Below, piece after piece: positions 1 to 7,600 of a stretch of DNA of 11,093 nt. The position numbers were made by a program, and so were the translations under genes. The stretch comes from an uncultured Ruminococcus sp. (lineage in GTDB: Bacteria > Bacillota > Clostridia > Oscillospirales > CAG-272), in assembly GCA_902796505.1 (NCBI GenBank), contig CADBPA010000218.1:1-11093 (forward strand), given 5' to 3'. Every line of letters starts with the position of its first letter. Position 1 is the stretch's first letter. The notes beneath the pieces were generated by a model. That model searched no databases. It saw nothing but the letters and a program-made list of their open reading frames with translations, and was not told the origin of the DNA.

Positions 1-1
1 A

Positions 2-64
2 TGTCCGCATTGTGGCAAATTCTCTTGGCAGAAGAAAGTCATCGAGGAAGAAAAGAAGGATTGA
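2..64 (+). CDS. C-terminal tail of an upstream gene with a CxxC zinc-ribbon-like motif (partial)
   Basis: Reading from base 2 gives 20 residues, CPHCGKFSWQKKVIEEEKKD, followed by TGA at 62-64. CPHCGK is the typical knuckle of a small zinc ribbon, and the charged Lys/Glu tail is typical of a protein end. The gene starts before the window, so length, family and function cannot be given. An intrinsic terminator 61 nt after the stop fits the end of a transcription unit here. The alternative reading from ATG at 1-3 (frame 1) gives a low-complexity 70-residue product that runs through the terminator and is less believable. What is seen is a short open tail with CxxC; zinc binding is an inference from the motif. 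Confidence 0.55.
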   Translation, partial: CPHCGKFSWQKKVIEEEKKD

Positions 65-96
65 TCTTCTCTTTTCCGACCGCTTTTCGGCTTAAA

Positions 97-116
97 ATGA
101 CAACAATTCTTGTCAT
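97..116. other. Perfect 7-bp inverted repeat with 6-nt loop
   Basis: ATGACAA at 97-103 and TTGTCAT at 110-116 are perfect reverse complements around a 6-nt spacer. No T-tract follows, so it is not itself an intrinsic terminator. It sits just before the terminator hairpin and could be a small RNA stem in the 3' UTR of the upstream gene, a protein-binding dyad, or chance in AT-rich DNA. Confidence 0.35.
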
Positions 117-124
117 ATTCGGCG

Positions 125-171
125 AAAAACAGATCCGGAGCCCGCGCTTCGGACCTGTTTTTTTTGTTTTT
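125..171 (+). terminator. Intrinsic (Rho-independent) terminator of the upstream gene
   Basis: The inner stem TCCGGAGC (134-141) pairs with GCTTCGGA (146-153) around a CCGC loop, with one G-U pair. After one A-C mismatch the stem continues as CAG (130-132) with CTG (155-157). A run of eight T (158-165), then G and five more T, follows directly. The A-run at 125-129 can extend the stem and gives a shorter U-tract on the opposite strand, so weak bidirectional function is possible. It separates the upstream gene from the promoter of the giant gene. Confidence 0.85.
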
Positions 172-207
172 CTCCGAACGTCTTTTTTGCGAAAAACCAT
201 CCCCGAT

Positions 208-345
208 CTGTAGGGGCGCTGCTTTAGCCGCGCCCGAAAAAGCAAGAAAACCGAAAAACAATTGGCTTTGCAACGCAAGTGATATAAAATCGGACAAAGT
301 GCTTGCCCGACTTCAGCGGGCGGGGCTGAAGCACCGCCCCTACAG
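208..345. repeat. Pair of inverted 29-nt GC-rich palindromic repeats (REP/MITE-like)
   Basis: The segment 208-236 on the + strand and the reverse complement of 317-345 match at 26 of 29 positions. Both begin CTGTAGGGGCG and end CGCCCG. Each copy can also fold on itself: GGGCGC (214-219) with GCGCCC (230-235) in the left copy, and CTTCAGC (311-317) with GCTGAAG (325-331) in the right copy. The 80 nt between the copies are AT-richer and contain no gene. Two inverted copies around a short non-coding core resemble a REP pair or a miniature non-autonomous element. No target-site duplication was recognised at the outer ends, and mobility is an inference. Confidence 0.6.
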
Positions 346-536
346 ACGATAACTCGCTCCCGGTGGCTCTGTTGTGCCAAAGTGCGAAACGCGCTTTTGC
401 TCAAAGTCCGGCGTGATCCTTTGGGGCGCACCATACAAAGCCTCCCTCCGGGCAGCGAAGCGGCGGATCGCCGGGACGGTGCGGAATTGGTCGGTCTTAT
501 GAAAAAATTGGTTAAGAAAAATCTTTTTTTTATCTC
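346..536. other. Intergenic stretch without a supported gene
   Basis: No open frame here has a believable start and ribosome site. Small hairpins are visible: AAAGTGCG (379-386) with CGCGCTTT (390-397) around an AAA loop, using one G-U pair, and CGGCG (461-465) with CGCCG (469-473). Neither is followed by a convincing T-tract. From about 498 to 536 the DNA becomes strongly A/T-rich with alternating A- and T-runs; lying directly upstream of the -35 box, it could act as an UP element or bent DNA. The G+C-rich part (about 346-490) may belong to the same dispersed intergenic element as the repeats at 208-345, which cannot be tested here. Confidence 0.5.
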
Positions 537-566
537 TTGACTTCAGACAAAGGAGCATGTTATAAT
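537..566 (+). promoter_or_regulatory. Sigma-A-type promoter of the giant surface-protein gene
   Basis: TTGACT at 537-542 (one mismatch from the -35 consensus) and TATAAT at 561-566 (perfect -10) are separated by 18 nt. TG at 558-559 forms an extended -10 (TGtTATAAT). A transcript starting about 7 nt after the -10, near 573, would have a leader of only about 27 nt, enough for the ribosome site but leaving no room for a riboswitch. The A/T-rich tract upstream could raise activity. No operator-like dyad overlaps the boxes, so the sequence suggests default expression by the housekeeping sigma factor. Confidence 0.85.
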
Positions 567-586
567 CGGTTGATTAGATTTTATCC

Positions 587-593
587 AAGGAGG
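587..593 (+). promoter_or_regulatory. Ribosome binding site fixing the start at 600
   Basis: AAGGAGG at 587-593 is a near-perfect anti-16S match and lies 6 nt upstream of the ATG at 600-602. Together with the signal peptide that starts at this codon, it decides the start. The upstream in-frame ATG at 537 lies inside the -35 box and would not be transcribed. Confidence 0.9.
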
Positions 594-599
594 AACCCC

Positions 600-695
600 A
601 TGAAAAAACAACAATGGAACAGAGTGGTCAGCATGCTCGTGCTGGTGGTGATGGTGATCCTGATGATCCCGTCGACGGTCGTCACCGCGCTGGCG
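600..695 (+). other. Sec signal peptide (residues 1-32)
   Basis: MKKQQWNR is the positive n-region. It is followed by about 15 hydrophobic residues rich in Val, Leu, Met and Ile, then PSTVVTALA as the c-region with an Ala-x-Ala cleavage site before Glu33. There is no lipobox Cys, so type I signal peptidase processing is expected. Confidence 0.9.
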
Positions 696-1619
696 GAAAG
701 CCTGGCGAAAGCGCCCGAGATGCCCGAGATGCTGGTGACCTCTCTGACCGAACTTTATAGCGGTGACGAGGCACGCGCCAAAGAGGACCTCGAAGCGATG
801 CGCGTTGCCGGTCTGATCGACGAGAACGGCAAAATGACCGATCTCGACATTCGTGAGGACGGCAAGCGCGTGGAGCTTTCGGCTCTGGCGGAGCGCATCG
901 CAAGCGGCGAGGACGTGGGTGCGATCACCGTCAACGGAAGGTCCGCGACGCCGGAGCAGGTCCTGAAGATCTCTCAGGTGAGCGCCGCGATCGAGATCGC
1001 CGATCTTCTCGCGGAGGAGATCGAAGTCACCGACGGACACGTCAGCAATCTCAAAGATCTCGTCCGGGGCATTCTGAACGGCGACGTCGATCTTGACGGC
1101 GCGATCCGTTCGGGTTCGCTGCGTCTGAACGCCAAGGGCAACACGCAGCTTCAGGGAACCGACGACGAGCCGCAGGTGGATTATACGCTGCCGGAGAACA
1201 CGCCCCAAAGGCTGACGCTGAGCGAGGACGGCAACAGCTACTATGCCCCCTACGTCAGCGGCAGCACGTATAACCGGAACTACCCCTTCGCGGTCAACCC
1301 CGATATTCAGTACTGGTACGACGAGACAGAGAGGGATACGTACTATACCGACAAATCGACCTCCGGCGCGGGACCGCGGGCGAACAGCGCCGTCGTCGAG
1401 GGCAATATCAGACGCGACTGCTTTGATTGGGAGAAGGCGATCGTCGGCGTGGACGAAAACCGCAGTTTCCCGACCGTGACCGCCGTCCTGCCTCTGAAAA
1501 GCGACGACGCCGTCCAGAATATGATCGCCACCGATATGGAAGAGGGAAAGATCATCGATTTTCGGAAAACGGCATCGGGATCGAAATGGAACTTCCGCGC
1601 TACGGAAAAGTCAATCTGA
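600..1619 (+). CDS. Giant exported surface protein, N-terminal part (frame ends early by frameshift)
   Basis: This is the start of a very large secreted protein. ATG at 600 follows an AAGGAGG site. The first 32 residues are a Sec signal peptide, with a charged MKK start, a hydrophobic core and an ALA-E cleavage site. Residues about 40-200 are acidic and predicted mostly helical, with segments such as ELSALAERIASGEDVGAI; I know no named domain for them. From about residue 205 the sequence turns to Tyr/Asn-rich, beta-like surface protein sequence (NYPFAVNPDIQYWYDE). The last 18 or so codons, from about 1563 to TGA at 1617-1619, encode a tail that looks like out-of-frame sequence, and the natural continuation lies in the -1 frame. 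In the sequence as given the product would be a 340-residue secreted fragment. I read it as the N-terminus of the protein continuing at 1562-11093. Function: likely surface exposure or adhesion, from context only. Confidence 0.88.
   Translation: MKKQQWNRVVSMLVLVVMVILMIPSTVVTALAESLAKAPEMPEMLVTSLTELYSGDEARAKEDLEAMRVAGLIDENGKMTDLDIREDGKRVELSALAERIASGEDVGAITVNGRSATPEQVLKISQVSAAIEIADLLAEEIEVTDGHVSNLKDLVRGILNGDVDLDGAIRSGSLRLNAKGNTQLQGTDDEPQVDYTLPENTPQRLTLSEDGNSYYAPYVSGSTYNRNYPFAVNPDIQYWYDETERDTYYTDKSTSGAGPRANSAVVEGNIRRDCFDWEKAIVGVDENRSFPTVTAVLPLKSDDAVQNMIATDMEEGKIIDFRKTASGSKWNFRATEKSI
1557..1571 (+). other. Frameshift site joining the two halves of the giant protein
   Basis: Up to GAT TTT (1557-1562) the upstream frame reads sensible protein (EEGKIIDF). 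Beyond it the -1 frame reads sensible protein (ENGIGIEMELPRYGKVNLKY) for the next 9.5 kb, while the original frame gives RKTASGSKWNFRATEKSI and a stop. The break lies next to a T4 run (1559-1562) and an A4 run (1566-1569). One missing T would give Phe-Ser-Glu-Asn-Gly, and one missing A would give Phe-Arg-Lys-Asn-Gly, both acceptable. No X-XXY-YYZ slippery heptamer is in register. A TTT tRNA could re-pair at 1559-1561, but the only nearby stem (TTCCG/CGGAA, 1594-1608) is about 31 nt downstream, too far for the usual stimulatory spacing. A real mutation or a sequencing/assembly error is more likely than programmed frameshifting. Confidence 0.85.
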
Positions 1620-4600
1620 AATATTATTTCGGTTACATGTACTTCGCGTATTCCCCGGACGGTTCGATCACTTCGGGGCAAACGCTGAGCGCCCTGATCC
1701 GCTACCCGGTCTATCTTGTGGAGCAGGTGGTCAACGGGTCGGAGAGAGTCGTTGCGGTCGCAACGCGCTTTGTCGCACCGGTCAATCTGGATACGCGCGC
1801 CCGCTTGGACACGCTGAGCCTTTACGTGGATCCGACCGGAGCGCTCACGCATGACTGCAGCGACGTCTGGACGGCCTACCCCGAGTATTATAAGGCGGTA
1901 CCGCACGTTCCCGATTGGAGCAAATCGAAAACGGACGTACTGGGGTACCGCTACTGGAACGAGTCGATCAACGGCTGGGGCTATCCGGTCACGACGAGCG
2001 CGATCCCCGGCAGAGCACTGCGGTATTTCGTCCCGTCCGCTTACGTGGTAAGAGACACCCAGGCGAACTTCGGTTCCGGACATGAAAATGACGGGGAGAT
2101 CTATCAGATCCGTCCGGAGGGCAGCTGGGAGCAGGCGGCAAACGGGTTCATCAAACTGAAGAATCCCGAAAACCCGGATTTTCCGTACGTGCAGCCCGTG
2201 AAGCCCCAATATCCGGAAAGACAGTACGACGCGGAAATCATGATCACCGAGCAGTTTTACGACGCCATCGCCAAAGCGGAAGTCTATCATCTGGATGATT
2301 GGAGTGACGATTATACAAGAACGCGCGTAAAACTCTATCCGGGACAGGACGACCTCAGAGCCGCCATGCGCATCAGCGACCGACTGGATTTCAGCGTGGG
2401 AAGCAACGGCAAATCGCTCAAGGTCAAATGGACCATCTGGGGCAACTACTGGGAGGACTACTTCCGGCTGGTGGACACCTCCGTCGGAAATCTGTCGATG
2501 GTCACGATCATCCCGCTGAGAGCGATCACCGCCGAGGATCTTTCCTCTCAACAAGGAAGGTATATTCAGGGGCTCGGCACCGAGATCACCGCTCTGAACG
2601 GCGAGTTCTTCAACCGCAGCATATTCGGTACGGACGGACTGGATCTGCACGTATATGAGTCCGATCCCTTCCTGTCGATCCCGAAATCCTCAAGGTTCCG
2701 TCAGACGAACGCGGGCGTCGGAATCGACGTGCTGTTCTCGACCAACCTCCCGCAGCACGATAAGGGCGGGTACGGAAGCAGATTCCGCGTCGAACTGTAC
2801 AAGGTCGGCGCGATCAACACGGAGGATCCCGACACGATCCCGGAAAACGCGCAGAGGCTCGATCTGAACGGCCGCGATATCTACTACGTTTCGTCGGGGC
2901 AGATCCTCTCGCATATCTCCATTCCGGGCTCCGCACTGAACGAAGCGGGGTATTACGCGGTGAAGATCAGCACCGAGTTCAACGACGGGATCGAGACGAG
3001 ACCTTTTTCGGCCGTCGCATGGCTGACCGTCAAGCCGAATCCCGTGAAGATCCGCCTCGGAAAGCTCGCCTCCGCCTCGGTCGATACCGATCACATTCCG
3101 TCGATCACGTATACGCTGGAAAACGCGACCGAAAGCACCGAGGTGAAATACACGATCCAGCCCTCCGGAGAAGCGGTCAGCGCGATGACGGACGCCGAAG
3201 GCGGCAGGATCCCGTTCGCGCCGGACGCGTTTGAAGGGCTGCGGAAGGCGTATACCGTCACGGTCTATGCCCGCAACAAGGCGGAGGATCCGTGGAGCGT
3301 GGACTCCATGCTTCTGACGGTGTACAACAATGACGTTCTGAAGATCCTGATCCGGGACATCGCTCTCGGAGAGATCGGCGGCAGCACCGGCGGAAAGGTC
3401 GGAGACGGCACCGAGGAGGCAGCAGACTCCGTAAATATCGATAACAATCCCAAGGTCGCCGAGCTTGTGGACGGTTCCGGCGAGGGATCGGGCATCACGA
3501 TCAGCGGCTACGACTTCGACGCCCTGCGCGCCGATCTCGGTCTGCAGCGCGTCATTTCGGTGAACTACGGCAGCGGCGTCTGGGGCACGATCTCGGACAG
3601 AATGCGCTGGACTTACACCGAGTCTGACGGCAGAACGAGCAATTCGGTCACGCTGAACCACAAGGAAAACGGTTCGTATGCCGATCTGCGCAATTACAGC
3701 TATACCGCTTATATTCCCACGACCGATTTCCTGATCGTGGCGACCGAAGGCAGAACCGAGGACGCACCGGTCACCGTCACCGCGGTCCATGCGACGACGG
3801 GAATGACGCAGAGCGTCCGCGTGACCGTGAGCACGCTGCAAAACAAGCTCTATCTCTTCCGCTTCCAGCCCAAAGCCACGACCTACGTGACCTATAAGAC
3901 CGGCAAGGGCGAAACGCGCGAACTGCACAGCAAAGAAAACGGCGAGCTGATCGTTTACGAGCCCGACGGGATCGCAAGCGAGGTCGTGGCGATGTGCCAG
4001 TCCGGCGGGGAGACCTACGTCGGAACGATCCAGAACCGCTATCTTGTCAGCGGCGAAAAAAATATCGCAAAGCTTGAGCTCTATCCCTGCAACAACCTCA
4101 AGCTGGCGGCGATCTCCAGCCAGACGCTGACGATCCTGAAACCGGACGGCAAGCCCTACACCGGAAAAGCGATCCTGCGCGCCGGTATCTATAAGGGCGG
4201 AGAATACTGCCCGACCTTCGGCGTCCGCACGACGCAGGGCGAGGGCGGCCAGATCCTGCGCGAGGACGTGATCCTCGACGTGACCGACGGCAAGGCTGTC
4301 CTGTATTACGATCCCACGCAGCTGACGGCCGACGAGGGACTTCAGCGCGGCATCCGGTACGTTTACGAATACCGCGTCGAGGGTTATCAGCCCGGTTATA
4401 CGATCGTGGACCCGACGTCCACCGATCCTGCCGATTCGATGATCCTTCTGGGGCAGATCCGCGGCAACGCGAATACGCCGCAGATCATCCGTCAGGAATA
4501 TCAGCAATATTATGATAACGACTATTACGGCCTGACGCCGACCGCGTACGTCCGCAACGTGATCGATTATCAGGGGAATATCGGTATTTCCCCGAACTTC

Positions 4601-7600
4601 CCGAAGTCGGTCCTGTATACCGATATCGCGCTGCCGGGCGAAACCGTCGGCGTGGGCGAGGACGTCTACGGCACGAAGGGATATTCGACCTACGAAGGCT
4701 CGGACGTCGTGAAGATGGCGTTCTATACGACCGGCGGGAAAAAGCTCACCGGACAGACCGATCTTCCGGGCGACGGCGCACAGGCGGTTCAGATCACCGA
4801 TCTGTATCAGCTGGAAGAGGCGGCCTGCTTCGTGTTCCCGTTCTCTGCCGTTCCGATCATCCGCAGCACCTACGTGATGACCGACGCCGATATGAGAGCG
4901 GACGGCATCGACGACACGGCAAAGACGCCCACGGCGCGCGTCAAGGCGGTCTTTACCCGCGGCGCGCTGACGGTCGCGAATCTCAATCTGCCCTTCGGCG
5001 TCACGAACGTCTCGAATCAGCCGAACCTTTCCGACGGCAGCAAGGGCGCGGCGGCGATCGGAAAAGAGGTACGCGACGAGCTTGCGGAGACCTCCGATAT
5101 CGGCGCGATCTTCCGCGGCATCAACGTCAACGATATGATCCGTCAGGGCTTCCTCTTCCTCGGAAACCTCAAGGGCGAGGGCGGAGACAACTTCGTCCAC
5201 CTGATGATCCTTCCGACGGAGGACCCGGCCGTCTTCCGCATCGTCGCTTTTGTCGGCGCGGACGAGCGCCCGGGCGATGACGACGGCGACGGCGTCTCGA
5301 TCAACTATAATCCCAACGACCTCGCCGAGGACGTGGATAAACTCAGAAAAGAACTCGAGGAGTCGAGCAAGAAGAAGGACAGCGATTCGGACGGAGAGGG
5401 TTCCATGAAATTCAATTTCTACGGAACGCTGATCCTCGAAGCGCGCGCCGGTGTTGCGGACGGAAAGTGGGGCATCACCTTCCGGGGCGGCAACGTCGGC
5501 ACCAACGTCAGCGGCAAATACGAATGGGGACAGACCTTCATGTGCGGTCCTTACCCCGCGTTCATCTCTTTTGAGGTCGGCTTCCACGCCGATCTGGAGG
5601 TGGCGTTCGGCAACAAGGGCTCCGCACGCGCGATGCTTCTCGACGCGGCGCTCGGCGTTTCCATCGAGGCGTTTGCCGGACTCGGCTTCGATCTCTCCAT
5701 CGTGGCGCTTCAGATCGGTATTTACGGTCAGATCGGCGCGGACGTGGACTTCCTGCTCCTGACGCCCAGCAACGCCGCCGCCAGCACCGGTACGAAGCTT
5801 ACCATCGCGGGCGAGATCGGCATCAAGCTGAAGGTCAAGCTTCTGTTTGTCTCTTACAGCAAGAAATTCGCTTCCACCGGCTTCAACTGGACGAAGAAGT
5901 GGAACAAATACGATCAGATCAAGGACTACTGGACCGATCAGGGATACGGAGAACTGTCCGGCGTCACCAAACGCGGCAGAGCCTATACCATGTATCTGTT
6001 CGCGGACGGCAGCGCGATGGTCGCCATCGACGGCGGCGCCGAGCTGGAAAGCCGCGATTATCTGGAACTCGAAGAGAGGATCTGGACGGGCGGCGCGACC
6101 GACGGCAGGCGTCTTCTCCGGTCGGCAGGAACGCTTGCCGACCTGCAGACGAACGCGTATCCCTATTCTCACCCGGTATTTACCGACGACGGAGGACTTC
6201 TCCTCTATATCTCCGATAACGGCAACGCGAAGAAGGTCGAAAGCGTTACGAGCTATGCCGTCGGAAATAGAGACGGTTATGAAGACAAGGGACGCGTCGA
6301 TGCGTCCGAGGAGAATATTCTCGCCGATCTCGACGTCGTGGCGAGCGGCACGAAGGAGAACGCTTTCGCCGCGTGGGTCAAACAGGTCGAATCTCCGAGA
6401 AAAGAGAACGGCGCCGCGATCACCGACGACGATCTCGGCATGATGTTCAACGCGACCGAGATCTATGCCTCGTCCTACGCCGACGGAAAATGGACGACGG
6501 AGCGGCTCACGGATAACTTTGTGGCGGATATGTCCCCCACCGTGGCAAGCAGCGGCAACCGGGCGATCGTCGCCTGGCGCAGCATGACCGCGTCCACCAT
6601 GTCGGCCGGCGGCGCGCAGGATATCACCGCGGTTTTCGACGTGGAGAACAATATCAACTACCGCATCTATAACGGCACCGAATGGACGGCCGCGAAGATC
6701 GTATACAACGGCAGCTCCGGTTCGGTGAACGCCGTCGACTCGGCGATGCTCTCCGACGGTACGGCGATCGTGACCTACACCGTCCGCACCGGTGAGGACG
6801 TGACCACGACCGAGACCTTCTACACCGTGATCGGCGCGGACGGCGAGGTCCTGACCACCGGCCGTCTGACGAACGACAACTACACCGATACCGGCGTGCA
6901 GGCGACCGCGGTGAACGAGGGCGACGGATACTTTGTCCTCGGCTGGTACTCCGAACACGACGCGGGCGAGGGCTCGACCGCCGGATATGACAAAAGCGGC
7001 AACGCCTCCTCGAAGGCGGTCGTGGCGCACGATATCCGTCTGGCCTGCATCCGGGCGAACGGCAGCTACGACGTCGACTTCCCCGAGAGCCTCGGCGGAA
7101 CCGCGGATACGGGGTTCACCTCCGATTTCGCTTTCTCCGCCCCGGTCGGCAATACCGATCTGACGAACGTCTCGGTCGTATGGTCGCAGCGCATGAACAG
7201 CGACGACGCGGCCGACGCGGGCAAATACGAGCTGAATGCCGTGCGTTTCTTCCGGACCGACGATCTGACCGGCGTTACCGCACCCGTAAAGATCGCCGTA
7301 ACCCCGAAAAATTACACGATCGATCGCTTTGACGTCTATACCGACGAAAGCGGCGCCGTTCACGCCGTTCTTCTCGGCAGCGACTACGATCACATCGAAG
7401 GAATCGGATTCTACGATTCGATCGACCTGAACGCGGCGGCGGGCAATACCAGTGCCGGCAATTCCGACGCCCCGTCCCATCTCAATATTCTGGACGGAGA
7501 GGCGATCTCCTCGCTGAAGCTTGCGACGGGAAGATTCCCCGAGATCGCGGCGGACGTCATCGCCGAAACGAATATCCACGAGGTGATTCCCGGATTTTCT

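Noticed and set aside
1..213. 70-codon open frame starting at base 1
   Set aside because: It runs through the intrinsic terminator and its translation is low-complexity Phe/Arg; frame 2 gives a CxxC tail with a stop at 62-64 instead.
379..397. Second intrinsic terminator
   Set aside because: The stem is good but only four T follow and are partly used in the stem; there is no gene directly upstream to end.
39..434. 131-codon open frame on the - strand in the leader region
   Set aside because: It spans the terminator and both palindromic repeats and has an Arg/Lys-rich, low-complexity translation. It is more likely open by chance in a repeat-bearing intergenic region.
1557..1610. Programmed -1 ribosomal frameshift signal
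   Set aside because: No X-XXY-YYZ heptamer in register, and the only small stem (1594-1608) is about 31 nt downstream. Kept only as a minor alternative to a mutation or sequence error.
1343..2650. 435-codon open frame on the - strand
   Set aside because: Shadow that crosses the frameshift; low-sense protein composition and no start signals.
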